From Acidobacteriota bacterium (GTDB taxonomy: Bacteria > Acidobacteriota > Blastocatellia > RBC074), in NCBI GenBank assembly GCA_016196035.1, contig JACPYM010000002.1:124001-188000 (forward strand): a stretch of DNA of 64,000 nt, given 5' to 3'. A program made the position numbers and the translations under genes. A model generated the notes under the pieces. The model did not search any database and was not told the origin of the DNA. It saw nothing but the letters and a program-made list of their open reading frames with translations. This document shows positions 47,349-56,234 of the stretch, one piece after another. Every line of letters starts with the position of its first letter. Within the stretch, counting starts at the first letter, position 1.

Positions 47349-47689
47349 GTCACAAAATCTATTCAAGCCCAGCCACAGAGGCACAGAGCTTTTATGACTG
47401 TCGCAAGCTTCATTGCACAGACAGAAAGTCGTTTCTGCCAACCTCTCAATACATCTCGCGCCTGGCTCTGTGACTCCGTGCCTCTGTGGCAATCATCTCT
47501 GTCATTGCGCGCCTGTTGGCTGAACAAACGGTTGACAGCCTTCGGCGCAACCCCCTACCATCTCGCTTCGTTCGCACAGTGTTCTTGCAAGGATTGAGTT
47601 GTCACGCTCACCTTCCGCGCCCGCCCAAACCAAGCGCAGCGAACTCACTCCGAACGAAGATCCCAATCAAATACGAAGTAGAAGGAGCA
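47349..47689 (+). promoter_or_regulatory. asd upstream region: palindrome plus a sigma-70-like promoter
   Basis: This 341-bp gap has two parts. Positions 47372-47490 form an inverted repeat of the CCACAGAGGCACAGAG family. After it, TTGACA (47532-47537) and TACCAT (47556-47561) are separated by 18 bp, making a good promoter for asd about 130 bp upstream of its ATG. Upstream in-frame extensions of asd cross this region and are not counted as coding. Confidence 0.6.
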
Positions 47690-48748
47690 ATGAAAAAACT
47701 AGCCAAAAGACGTGTAGGCATTCTCGGCGCGACCGGCACCGTCGGTCAGCGCGTGATCCATATGTTGCGCAATCACCCATATTTCACGGTGACTGCGTTG
47801 GCCGCTTCCGACCGCAGCGAGGGTAAGCGTTTCGCGGACGTGTGCAAGTGGAAGCTGCCTTTTGAGATGCCTGACGCCGTAAAGGATATTAAGGTTTTCG
47901 GCTGCAAACCGCCGCTTGATTGCGACGTAATCATTTCCAGCCTGCCCTCTGATATCGCGGTCGAAGCCGAAAGCGCATTCGCTGCTGCGGGCTATCCGGT
48001 CATCAGCAATTCGTCTTCGTACCGCATGCCCGACGACGTGCCACTGGTCGTGCCGGAGATCAACCCCGACCACCTCGACATCATTCCGTATCAACAAAAG
48101 AAACGCGGCTATGGCAAAGGCTACCTCGTGACCAATCCGAACTGCACAACTATCGGTTTGGTGATGATGCTCGCGCCTTTGCACAAAGCGTTCGGCGTGG
48201 AAGCCGTGATGATGACTTCGATGCAAGCGATTTCCGGTGCGGGCTACCCCGGCGAGCCTTCGATGGACATCATTGACAACGTCATCCCGCACATCGGCGG
48301 CGAAGAAGAAAAGGTCGAAATGGAGCCGCAAAAGATTCTGGGCAAACTGACGCGCACCAAGATCGTCTCCGCGCCCTTCCTGGTCAGCGCGCAATGCAAC
48401 CGCGTGGCCGTACAGGACGGCCACCTCGAATCCGTGCGCATCAAGCTGAAAAAGAAAGCCACCGTCGAACAGGTCATTGCGGCTTTGGAATCGTTTACCG
48501 GCTTGCCGCAGGAATTGAAACTGCCGACCGCTCCGGCACGCCCGATCATCGTGCGCAGCGAAAAAGACCGCCCGCAACCGCGCCTGGATCGTGACGCTGG
48601 CAATGGCATGGCGACGGTCGTAGGCCGCATCAGCAAAGACACGATCTTCGATTTCAAGCTGACGCTGATCAGCCACAACACCGTGCGTGGCGCGGCGGGA
48701 GCGGCGTTGTTGAACGCGGAGTTGCTGGTCGCCAAAGGGCTGTTATAA
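47690..48748 (+). CDS. asd: Aspartate-semialdehyde dehydrogenase
   Basis: This 352-residue NADP-dependent dehydrogenase has the Rossmann loop GILGATGTVGQRV at the start, NSSSYRMPDDVPLVVPEIN, the catalytic Cys in LVTNPNCTTIGL, and MQAISGAGYPGE. It follows the archaeal/fungal-like branch of the family. It reduces aspartyl phosphate to the semialdehyde, the branch point to lysine, methionine and threonine. GAAGGAGCA precedes ATG 47690. It is followed by a small membrane-protein gene, lysC and thrC on the same strand. Confidence 0.94.
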   Translation: MKKLAKRRVGILGATGTVGQRVIHMLRNHPYFTVTALAASDRSEGKRFADVCKWKLPFEMPDAVKDIKVFGCKPPLDCDVIISSLPSDIAVEAESAFAAAGYPVISNSSSYRMPDDVPLVVPEINPDHLDIIPYQQKKRGYGKGYLVTNPNCTTIGLVMMLAPLHKAFGVEAVMMTSMQAISGAGYPGEPSMDIIDNVIPHIGGEEEKVEMEPQKILGKLTRTKIVSAPFLVSAQCNRVAVQDGHLESVRIKLKKKATVEQVIAALESFTGLPQELKLPTAPARPIIVRSEKDRPQPRLDRDAGNGMATVVGRISKDTIFDFKLTLISHNTVRGAAGAALLNAELLVAKGLL

Positions 48749-48774
48749 ATACCTTGCACAATGACTGAGGTTTT

Positions 48775-49086
48775 ATGCCGGGTTTCAGAGAAGTACTGGC
48801 TAGCTTGGTATTGTTCGCATCCGGTTGGATTGCGATCACTCCTTATCTTGTTTTTCTGACCCGCGCGTATAAAGCCTACAAAGGTAATCCCGACACTAGC
48901 GGATATGCCTTTTTGCCCGAAATCATCATGCCCTTGATTGTCCTGGGCATTTCTTATCCGTTGTATGCGAAATTCCCTTGGGCGAGAAGTTGCGCACTTA
49001 TCATTGTTCTCATTGATTTGAGCTTCGTTACGCTCGCCTTTGTTTGGACGTGGTTGACCCAACGTTTCGACAAACAGCGAACGTAG
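48775..49086 (+). CDS. Small three-span membrane protein of unknown function
   Basis: This 103-residue protein has three hydrophobic stretches (LASLVLFASGWIAITPYLVFL, IIMPLIVLGISYPLYA and ALIIVLIDLSFVTLAFVWTW) and a charged C-terminus. It lies 26 bp after asd and 12 bp before lysC on the same strand, so it is probably co-transcribed with the threonine-pathway genes. No family is recognised and no link to amino acid synthesis is evident. Confidence 0.6.
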   Translation: MPGFREVLASLVLFASGWIAITPYLVFLTRAYKAYKGNPDTSGYAFLPEIIMPLIVLGISYPLYAKFPWARSCALIIVLIDLSFVTLAFVWTWLTQRFDKQRT

Positions 49087-49098
49087 AAGTCCTTCAAC

Positions 49099-50511
49099 AT
49101 GCTTATCGTTATGAAATTCGGCGGCACTTCCGTTGGCAGTGCCGAACGCATCGCCCAAGCCGCAGACCTCGCCGTCCGCAGCGCCCGGCAAGGCCACCAG
49201 GTCGTCGTCGTCACCTCAGCGATGAGCGGCGTCACCAATAAGCTAATCGCTGCGGCGGAAAATGCCGCCCAGGGCCATTGGCACAAAACGGTCAGCGATG
49301 AGCTTTACGAACCGCATCGCCAGGCCGCGCACATCCTGATGCCCGATGATGGCACGCGCCGCCGGCAGGCGTTGGACACCTTGCGCCAGCGCATCGAACG
49401 TTTCGAGACGTTGTGCAAGGGTTTGACGATGGTGCACGAGTTGACGCCGCGTTTGCTGGATGTGATTTCTGGCATGGGCGAACGGCTCTGCGCGCCCTTG
49501 CTGGCCGGGGCGATTGCCGCGCGCGAGGTTGAATCCGAAACCATCGAAGCCACCGAGTTGATCGTCACCAACGATCAGTTCGGCGCGGCGGAACCGTTGA
49601 TGGAACAGACGCGAGTCAAGACACGCGCGCGCTTGTTGCCGTTGTTGGAAGCGGGCGCGATCCCAGTCATCACCGGCTTCATCGGCGCGACCGAAGACGG
49701 CGTGCAGACTACGCTGGGGCGCGGCGGTTCGGACTACTCTGCCTCGATCATCGGCGCGGCGCTGGATGCCGGCGAGGTTTGGATTTGGACGGATGTGAAC
49801 GGCGTGATGACCGCCAATCCCAACGACGTTCCCGAAGCCCGCACGATGCGCGAGATCAGTTACAGCGAGGCTTCGGAACTGGCCTACTACGGCGCAAAAG
49901 TGCTGCACCACAAAACGATTCTGCCGGCCTTCAAGCAAAACATTCCTGTCTTGATCTTGAATAGCTTTCAACCCGGAGACCCCGGCACGCGGGTATCGGT
50001 GGAAGGGCACCCTTCGTCGCGCGGCGTCAAGGCGGTGACTTCGATCCGCAACGTCAGCCTGATTTCGATCAGCGGCAAAGGCATGCAGGGCATTCCGGGC
50101 ATCGCGGCCAAGACCTTTGCCGCCGTCGCCAACGAACGCGCGAGCCTGTTGATGATTTCGCAGGCATCGTCCGAGAACAATCTCTGCTTCGTCGTCGGCG
50201 CAGGTGAAGCCGCCCGCGTGGTCAAAGCCTTGCGCGCCTCGCTCGAATTGGACTTGCTGCAAGGCCACATCGAAGACATTTCGGTTGATGATTCGATTGC
50301 CGTCGTCGCGGCGGTGGGCGACCGCATGCAAGGTTCGCCTGGCATCGCGGGCAAAGTCTTCGGCGCGTTAGGCACGGTGGGCGCAAACGTCATCGCCATT
50401 TCGCAAGGCTCCTCCGAACGCAACATCTCGTTGATTGTGCACGAAAACCAGGCCGCCGATGCGGTGCGCGCGATTCACCGGGCGTTTGAGTTGGATCAGC
50501 CCTCGCAATAA
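49099..50511 (+). CDS. lysC: Aspartate kinase
   Basis: This 470-residue monofunctional aspartokinase has the KFGGTSVGSAERI nucleotide-binding start, VVVVTSAMSGVTN, then GRGGSDYSASIIGAALDAGEVWIWTDVNGV and the PEARTMREISYSEASELAYYGAKVLH block. The C-terminal about 160 residues form two ACT domains (VSLISISGKGMQGIPGIAAK, VAAVGDRMQGSPGIAGKVF), the usual sites of lysine/threonine feedback. It phosphorylates aspartate, the step before Asd. ATG 49099 is used. The in-frame ATG 49111 is the alternative and starts directly at the kinase motif. Confidence 0.94.
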   Translation: MLIVMKFGGTSVGSAERIAQAADLAVRSARQGHQVVVVTSAMSGVTNKLIAAAENAAQGHWHKTVSDELYEPHRQAAHILMPDDGTRRRQALDTLRQRIERFETLCKGLTMVHELTPRLLDVISGMGERLCAPLLAGAIAAREVESETIEATELIVTNDQFGAAEPLMEQTRVKTRARLLPLLEAGAIPVITGFIGATEDGVQTTLGRGGSDYSASIIGAALDAGEVWIWTDVNGVMTANPNDVPEARTMREISYSEASELAYYGAKVLHHKTILPAFKQNIPVLILNSFQPGDPGTRVSVEGHPSSRGVKAVTSIRNVSLISISGKGMQGIPGIAAKTFAAVANERASLLMISQASSENNLCFVVGAGEAARVVKALRASLELDLLQGHIEDISVDDSIAVVAAVGDRMQGSPGIAGKVFGALGTVGANVIAISQGSSERNISLIVHENQAADAVRAIHRAFELDQPSQ

Positions 50512-50536
50512 TTCGCGGTTCGCAACAGCCAATAAA

Positions 50537-50643
50537 GAGAGATTACGGAACAGACGGAAATAACAGAACAAACGGAAGAAGAACCGAACCAACCCAAAAA
50601 CTTTCCGTGTGTTCCGTTATTTCCGTCTGTTCCGTAATCTCCT
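50537..50643. repeat. Inverted repeat of GGAACAGACGGAAATAACAG type
   Basis: Arms of about 40 bp (50537-50578 and 50601-50643) match with a few mismatches around a 22-bp centre. It lies between lysC and thrC. Similar TTCCGTTATTTCCG palindromes are not seen elsewhere in the window. Confidence 0.88.
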
Positions 50644-50791
50644 TCTGCCCTATCTCATTTCCTGCCCGCGCAACGACTCGCGCAGATTCCAAAGATCGCT
50701 TTTGTCATGCCCCTTCGCAGTCTAAACTGTGTGCGCGGCTATAGCCGTTCACGATCAAAACACTACTCTCGATTCATGGTTTCCTATTTTT

Positions 50792-52096
50792 ATGCCTTCA
50801 CTGAAATGTATTCACTGCCAAACCGAATTCCCTACGACCGAACACCTTTACACCTGCCCGCAATGCGCGGGCTTACTGGATGTCGCCTATGACCTGAGCG
50901 CCGTCTCTGGCGAACGCTTGATCAGCGGCTGGGACTGGCGGCGCGCGTCGCCCAAAGCGATTGACCAGAGCGGCGTCTGGCGCTTCCGCGAATTGCTGCC
51001 CGAAGCGAGCGAGGACGAAGTCGTCACGCTGACCGAAGGTAATACGCAAATCTGGGATGCGCCGCGTTCGGCGGCCTACGCCGGGATGGAGCGGCTGGCC
51101 TTCAAACATCTGGGGATGAATCCGACCGGTTCGTTCAAGGATTTGGGCATGACGACCGGCATCACGCAGGCGCGGCGTTTGGGGGCGACCGCGGTCGCCT
51201 GCGCCAGCACGGGCAATACGTCGGCTTCGATGGCAGCGTATGCGGCGCGCGCGGGGATGAAGGCGTTCGTATTCATTCCCTCCGGGCAAATTGCATTGGG
51301 CAAGCTGTCGCAGGCGCTCGATTACGGCGCGGAGGTCTTGCAGATCGAAGGCGATTTTGACGATGCGATGCGGCTGGTGCGCGAGGTAGCGAACGAGACG
51401 CCGATTTACCTGCTCAATTCGGTCAACCCGTTCCGGCTGGAAGGCCAAAAGACCATCGCCTTTGAATTACTGCAACAACGCGGCTGGCAACTGCCAGATC
51501 GCATCGCCGTGCCGGGCGGCAACCTCGGCAATTCGTCGGCGATTGCCAAAGGGCTGCACGAATTGCAGCAGTGCGGCGTGATCGAACGCTTGCCGCAACT
51601 GACGATCATCCAGGCCGAGGGCGCGAATCCGCTTTATCGCATGTGGCAGGCACAGGCCGAAACGCTGACGCCGGTTGCGGGCGCGGCGACATTGGCGACC
51701 GCGATCAAGATCGGCAATCCGGTCTCGTGGCCCAAAGCCGTGCGCGGCTTGCGTTGGTGCGACGGCCTGGTCGAACACGTAACAGAACAGGAAATCGCCG
51801 ACGCCAAAGCAATGATCGGGCGCGACGGCATCGGTTGCGAACCGGCTTCGGCAGTCACGCTGGCGGGGATCAAAAAGCTGGTCGCTGCGGGCGAGATTAA
51901 ACCCAACGAAGACGTCGTCGCCATCCTGACCGGGCACGTCTTGAAAGACCCTGATTACACCGTCAGCTATCACGGCGGCACGCTTGGATGCACAGACAAG
52001 GCAGGCCAGCGGCACGCACTGACCTCGCAATTCGCCAATGCCTTTGTCAAAGTGCCCGCCGAGCGTGCAGCGATTTTGCGGGCGTTGGCGCTTTGA
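50792..52096 (+). CDS. thrC: Threonine synthase
   Basis: This 434-residue PLP enzyme has an N-terminal zinc-ribbon-like CIHCQTEF...CPQC segment. It also has NPTGSFKDLGM with the PLP-binding Lys, STGNTSASMAAYAARAGM and the glycine loop PGGNLGNSSAIAKG. It converts O-phosphohomoserine to threonine, completing the pathway fed by asd and lysC; thrA and thrB are not in the window. ATG 50792 is chosen because the zinc-ribbon domain starts there. An earlier in-frame start (50729) adds unconserved sequence. No strong ribosome site is visible. Confidence 0.93.
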   Translation: MPSLKCIHCQTEFPTTEHLYTCPQCAGLLDVAYDLSAVSGERLISGWDWRRASPKAIDQSGVWRFRELLPEASEDEVVTLTEGNTQIWDAPRSAAYAGMERLAFKHLGMNPTGSFKDLGMTTGITQARRLGATAVACASTGNTSASMAAYAARAGMKAFVFIPSGQIALGKLSQALDYGAEVLQIEGDFDDAMRLVREVANETPIYLLNSVNPFRLEGQKTIAFELLQQRGWQLPDRIAVPGGNLGNSSAIAKGLHELQQCGVIERLPQLTIIQAEGANPLYRMWQAQAETLTPVAGAATLATAIKIGNPVSWPKAVRGLRWCDGLVEHVTEQEIADAKAMIGRDGIGCEPASAVTLAGIKKLVAAGEIKPNEDVVAILTGHVLKDPDYTVSYHGGTLGCTDKAGQRHALTSQFANAFVKVPAERAAILRALAL

Positions 52097-52107
52097 CGCG
52101 CAGCGTC

Positions 52108-52209
52108 TTTGGAGTGCGGGCGGCACAGGCCGTCGCTTTAGTAATCCTTCGGCGCTTAGTCAATCAAGGGCATACCAAAGCGGCGGCCTGTGCCGCCCGC
52201 ACTCCAAAG
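52108..52209. repeat. GGAGTGCGGGCGGCACAGGCCG inverted repeat
   Basis: Arms of about 25 bp (52108-52132 and 52184-52209) face each other across 51 bp between thrC and the NmrA-like gene. No T-run is present. Confidence 0.9.
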
Positions 52210-52250
52210 GCTTCGCCAAGCCAGGTGTTTAGTCGAACAGGAAAATACTT

Positions 52251-53099
52251 ATGCAAACTGTCCTCGTTGCCGGAGCCACGGGCCAGCTTGGCCGTTGTGT
52301 CGTGCATGAACTCAAACAGCAAGGCCACCGCGTGCGCGTCTTGGCCCGCAACCCTGCCAACATTGAAGCCGATGAAACGAAGCAGGCCGATCTCACCAAG
52401 CCGGAGACGTTGGACGGCGCTTGCGCAGGCGTGGATGCAATCATTTCGTGCGCGGGCGCTGCGATGACGATGGGCGGCTTTGGCAATCGGCAGTCGTTTT
52501 ACCAAGTGGATTGGCAAGGCAACGTCAATTTGCTGACCGAGGCGCAACGGCAGCGCGTGCCAAAGTTTGTTTATGTCTCGCTGGCGCACGCCAATACCAT
52601 ACGACAGGTCGAATACGCCGATGCGCACGCGCGCTTTGCCGAAGCCTTGCAAGCTTCGGGCCTGCCGCACACCGTCGTCAGCCCGACGGGCTTTTTTGGT
52701 TTCATGCTGGAGATTTTGAAATACGCCAAACAGGGGCGCGGCGTGCTGATTGGCGACGGCAGTTGCCGCACCAACCCGATTCACGAGGCCGATGTCGCGC
52801 GCGCTTGTGTCGAAGCCTTGACGAGCAACGAACGCGAAATGCTGGTTGGCGGGCCGGAGGTTTTCACTCGCAAAGAAATCACCGAACTCGCGTTTGACGT
52901 GCTAGGCCGTCCGCCCAAACTGATGAAAGTCCCGCCGGGCTTATTCAAAGCGTTGATCACGCCGCTCAAACTCATCAACCCGCGTCTGCACGCGCTGATG
53001 GATTTCGGCGTCGCGGTGACGCAGGTTGATTGCGTCGCGCCCGCGTATGGCCAGCAACGTTTGCGGGATTATTTCAACGCCGCCCTGCCCAGTTTGTAG
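52251..53099 (+). CDS. NmrA-like atypical SDR
   Basis: This 282-residue NAD(P)-binding protein has the loop VLVAGATGQLGRCV at the start, then RVRVLARNPANIEA, AIISCAGAA, VSLAHANTI and PTGFFGFMLEIL. The canonical YxxxK is missing, as in NmrA/HSCARG-type atypical SDRs that sense redox state or act as unusual reductases. The substrate is unknown. A palindromic element precedes it and another follows, so it is probably transcribed alone. Confidence 0.85.
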   Translation: MQTVLVAGATGQLGRCVVHELKQQGHRVRVLARNPANIEADETKQADLTKPETLDGACAGVDAIISCAGAAMTMGGFGNRQSFYQVDWQGNVNLLTEAQRQRVPKFVYVSLAHANTIRQVEYADAHARFAEALQASGLPHTVVSPTGFFGFMLEILKYAKQGRGVLIGDGSCRTNPIHEADVARACVEALTSNEREMLVGGPEVFTRKEITELAFDVLGRPPKLMKVPPGLFKALITPLKLINPRLHALMDFGVAVTQVDCVAPAYGQQRLRDYFNAALPSL

Positions 53100-53110
53100 C
53101 CGGAAGCGTT

Positions 53111-53208
53111 GCCACAGAGGCACGGAGGCACAGAGAAAAGACACGCAGGCGGGCAGTTTGGACACACTCTCTCGTTTCTTCTCTCTGTGTCTCCGTGCCT
53201 CTGTGGCA
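53111..53208. repeat. CCACAGAGGCACGGAG inverted repeat, copy 2 of 4
   Basis: Arms of about 25 bp (53111-53135 and about 53182-53208) surround a 45-bp loop. It belongs to the family also found at 47372, 56003 and 57018. It starts 11 bp after the NmrA-like stop. Confidence 0.92.
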
Positions 53209-53330
53209 ATCCTCTGCTGTGTGATTTAGAATCCGCCCACCTCTTAATCCCCCACACCGCAATTTTCCCTGAGTTGTTCCACCGGCGTGGCCGTCGTCCC
53301 AACCGGCTGCGAGTTTTGTAAGGAGATGTT

Positions 53331-54599
53331 ATGCGTAACTGGATTCGCTGCCTGGCCTTCGCTCTGTGCGGCTTTGGCTTATTGCAATCACCCAACGCCA
53401 CGGCGCAACAGGCCGCGTTCACCGGACCGGGCCGCTATCGCATTGAAAATGTCGCGTCGGGCAAATCGCTCGACGTGAAACAGGAAGACAAACGCACCGT
53501 GCAGCAATGGGCCACGCACGGCGCAGCCCATCAGCAGTGGGATGTCGAAGACGCGGGCAACGGCTATTACTGGCTGCGTTCGGCTGCCGATGGCAAGCTG
53601 TTGGATTTCGCCGAGAACCGCACGCGCGACGGCGTCAACCTGATCGTGGCTGATAAACGCGACAGCGATTATCAGTTGTGGAAGCTCAACGACGCGGGCA
53701 ATGGGCAATACACCATCGTCAGCAAAACCGGCAAAGCGATTGACGTGCCCGCGACGGCACGCATGCAGGACGGCGCCAAATTGCAAGTGATGGGCGAGCA
53801 CGGCTTGGAAAATCAGCGCTTCCGGTTTTATCGCCTGGGCGATTTGCCAGCCGTGGCGGGCGGCATCCGTCCGCGTGATCGCGAACTGGTGATGCGTCCG
53901 ACGCCCACGCCGACGCCTGCGTTGGGACAGTACAGCGGGCCGGGTCGTTACTCAGTGCAAAGCGTGCACAGCGGCAAATACCTCGATCTGAAGCTGGAAG
54001 ACCAAGAGACCTTACAACAATGGTCGCCGAGCGGCGCGCGTAATCAGCAGTGGGAAATCGAAGACGCGGGCGGCGGTTATGTTTACCTGCGCTCCGGCGA
54101 AAACGGCAAAGCGCTGGAAGTCGCCAACAGCCGGCCTACGGATGGCACGGCGGTGTTCGTGCGCAACAACCGCAGCAACACCGACACGCAAAAATGGCGC
54201 ATTGTGGAGCAGGGCAACGGCGAATACGCCATCCTTTCGCGCACGGGCCGCGTACTCGACCTGGCCGAATTCAATCAGAACGACGGCGCGAAGCTTTACG
54301 TTTGGAAGGAAACGCGCGCGGCCAATCAACGCTTCCGATTCGCGCGCGTCACGCAAGGCGAAACATACACCGGTGGCCGCGTGCGCGGGCCGCAACCCAC
54401 GCCCACACCAGCGCCGACACCTGCTCCCTATACGCCAGGCAAACTGGTTTGGCGGGGCCGCGTGGACATCGAAATCCTGCTCGATGTGCGCGGCGGCGTA
54501 GTGACTGAACGCAGCGTCGCGGGGCAATCTTTCAACAACGGGCGCATTCTCTCTTCAACCGGCGCAATGCCGTTGGTAACGCTGTTTCGGGCCGGGTAA
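53331..54599 (+). CDS. Secreted protein with two ricin-type beta-trefoil lectin domains
   Basis: This 422-residue protein has a signal peptide (RCLAFALCGFGLLQS, cleavage near NATAQQ). Two ricin-B-like lectin domains (about 30-170 and 198-345) each show three QxW-type repeats, for example QQWATHGAAHQQW, and QQWSPSGARNQQW in the second copy. Pro/Thr linkers (RPTPTPTPALGQ and PQPTPTPAPTPAP) join them to a C-terminal 60-residue strand-rich part of unknown type. It is probably an exported carbohydrate-binding protein. GTAAGGAG precedes the ATG. Confidence 0.87.
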   Translation: MRNWIRCLAFALCGFGLLQSPNATAQQAAFTGPGRYRIENVASGKSLDVKQEDKRTVQQWATHGAAHQQWDVEDAGNGYYWLRSAADGKLLDFAENRTRDGVNLIVADKRDSDYQLWKLNDAGNGQYTIVSKTGKAIDVPATARMQDGAKLQVMGEHGLENQRFRFYRLGDLPAVAGGIRPRDRELVMRPTPTPTPALGQYSGPGRYSVQSVHSGKYLDLKLEDQETLQQWSPSGARNQQWEIEDAGGGYVYLRSGENGKALEVANSRPTDGTAVFVRNNRSNTDTQKWRIVEQGNGEYAILSRTGRVLDLAEFNQNDGAKLYVWKETRAANQRFRFARVTQGETYTGGRVRGPQPTPTPAPTPAPYTPGKLVWRGRVDIEILLDVRGGVVTERSVAGQSFNNGRILSSTGAMPLVTLFRAG

Positions 54600-54612
54600 A
54601 ACGGCGCGCCGC

Positions 54613-54775
54613 CAGGTTCTTCAACCAGGTTTTTCAACCAGGTTTTTCAACCAGGAGTAGTGTCCTAAAGTTGTGTGGCCGGCGAGTGCAAAGCTTTTTC
54701 CCACGAAGCCACACGAAGAAAACACGAAGATGCTTGACGTTCTTCGTGTTTTCTTCGTGTGGCTTCGTGGGAAAA
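54613..54775. repeat. TTCAACCAGGTTT tandem repeats and a perfect 35-bp-arm palindrome
   Basis: Downstream of the lectin gene, three to four direct TTCAACCAGGTTT units (54613-54658) are followed by an inverted repeat with perfect 35-bp arms (54696-54730 and 54741-54775) around a 10-bp loop. The arms contain CCACGAAGCCACACGAAGAA. The palindrome lies between two convergent genes and could terminate transcription from both sides. Confidence 0.93.
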
Positions 54776-54854
54776 CATCTTTATTTTAGGCAGCAACACA
54801 GGGACAGGACACAACTCAACCTCGCGGCGCGCCGTTTTGCGTTGGGCAGGAGGG

Positions 54855-55829
54855 TTACAATTCGGGCATCCGTCCGCTGTCAGTGCCGCCATCAGCCATC
54901 ATCAAGCTTCCGCGCTGCGGCGACACGTGCAAAACCGCCGCTTCGGTTTGTTGCTTCAGCGCCGGTTTCAAGGGCCGCGTAATCAGCACCGGGCAAGATG
55001 CCTGGCGCAAGACGCGGTCGGCGTTGGACCCAAACAGGGCGTGCATCGAGAAACCCGCGCCTTGGGCGCCCAGGCAGATCAAGTCCATTTCGTGATCTTC
55101 GGCATACGTCAGAATCTCGCGGTAGGGCTGGCCCGAACGCACGACCTGTTTGATCTGGCACCACAAAAACGCTTCGGCGGGCACGGCGGATTGCAAACGG
55201 CGCGCGGCCTGGTGAAAGGCAGCGGCCTCGCTGTTCGGCATCACCGCCAAGGCCGGCACAGGTTCATACGGCAGCACGTGCATCAGATGCACTTCGGCTT
55301 GATACTCCTGGGCCAGCAGCAACCCGTAGGACAACGCTAATTCCGAATCGTTGGAAAAATCGTGCGCGATTAGCAGCCGCCGCAACTTGAGGTCGCCCTC
55401 TTGCAAGCCCTCCCATTCGTGTTCGTTTGAATGCGTGACGAAGACCGGGCAAGGCGCTGTCCGGCAAATCGCCTCAGCGGTCGAACCGAGTAACGCTGCG
55501 GCGAGGGGGCGGCGGCGCGAACGCATCACAATCAAATCCACGCGGCGCTCAGCGGCGGCAGCCGGGATTTCTGACACCGGATCGCCTTCGATCAACAAGA
55601 CCTGGCAAGCAATCGGCCTAGGCCCATTCAACTCGTGCAAGAGCGCTTCAAAGGTCTGCCGCAAATGCGCCGCGTGCTCTGCGGTGAGCGGGTCTGAAGT
55701 GCAATGACAGACAAACAACTCAGCCTCGTATGCGGCAGCTAAGGCGACGGCATAACGCAACGCCTCCACCGCGTCTGCCGCCGTGGGCAAATGATTTAGC
55801 GGACAAAGAATGCGTTTGACATCAACCAT
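54855..55829 (-). CDS. Tandem universal stress protein
   Basis: This 324-residue protein holds two UspA-type domains. Domain 1 (about 1-135) has RILCPLNHLPTAADAVEAL, VDLIVMRSRRRPL and TAEAICRTAPCPVFV. Domain 2 (about 150-290) has RLLIAHDFSNDSELALSYG, MDLICLGAQGAG and ADRVLRQASCPVLI. The ATP-binding GxxG-x9-GS pattern is clear in domain 2 (LGAQGAG...FGSNADRVL) and weaker in domain 1. It is a cytoplasmic stress protein. The next gene upstream on the same strand is an Hsp20, consistent with a stress-linked neighbourhood. Confidence 0.88.
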   Translation of the reverse strand: MVDVKRILCPLNHLPTAADAVEALRYAVALAAAYEAELFVCHCTSDPLTAEHAAHLRQTFEALLHELNGPRPIACQVLLIEGDPVSEIPAAAAERRVDLIVMRSRRRPLAAALLGSTAEAICRTAPCPVFVTHSNEHEWEGLQEGDLKLRRLLIAHDFSNDSELALSYGLLLAQEYQAEVHLMHVLPYEPVPALAVMPNSEAAAFHQAARRLQSAVPAEAFLWCQIKQVVRSGQPYREILTYAEDHEMDLICLGAQGAGFSMHALFGSNADRVLRQASCPVLITRPLKPALKQQTEAAVLHVSPQRGSLMMADGGTDSGRMPEL

Positions 55830-56234
55830 GGCAACACCGCCTTTCGGAGAAAACCGCCCACACTTGCGTAACCTTGCGCGTGGGCTGAATGCTGCCGTCC
55901 TTCTGGCAACGCCCGTGCCGTGCGGCCAACAACGGGCGGAGCAGGATCAGCGTGGAATATGGCTCAACCATTAGCGGGAATTTGCTCAGACCATAAAAGA
56001 TAGGGCTTACGCAGAAGCATTGCCACAGAGGCACGGAGACACAGAGGAAAGCCTTGCCAGACCGGAAACCTAGCTCTCTGGCTCTGTGTCTCCGTGCCTC
56101 TGTGGCAATGTTTCCGGCTTTTGCGTAAGTCCTAAAAGAGAAATGCCGCAGAAAGCGCCTTCAACGGCTTCTTTCTGCGGCATTGGGCTGCGGCATCGCG
56201 TTGCTGCGGTGAATCTGGCCGGCTCAGAGAAAGC
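55830..56234. repeat. Intergenic region with CCACAGAGGCACGGAG palindrome (copy 3) and hairpin
   Basis: This 405-bp gap has no gene. A long inverted repeat spans 56003-56132: outer arms GGGCTTACGCAGAAGC and the reverse (GCTTTTGCGTAAGTCC), inner arms CCACAGAGGCACGGAGACAC and the complement. It directly precedes the hairpin at 56142-56184. The outer TTACGCA arms are shared with the copy at 57018-57150. Confidence 0.85.
56142..56184 (-). terminator. Terminator of the Hsp20 gene
   Basis: A 14-bp stem, AATGCCGCAGAAAG/CTTTCTGCGGCATT, lies about 50 bp after the hsp20 stop. On the minus strand it is followed by TCTCTTTTAGG, a T-rich tail. It is a good intrinsic terminator. Confidence 0.75.
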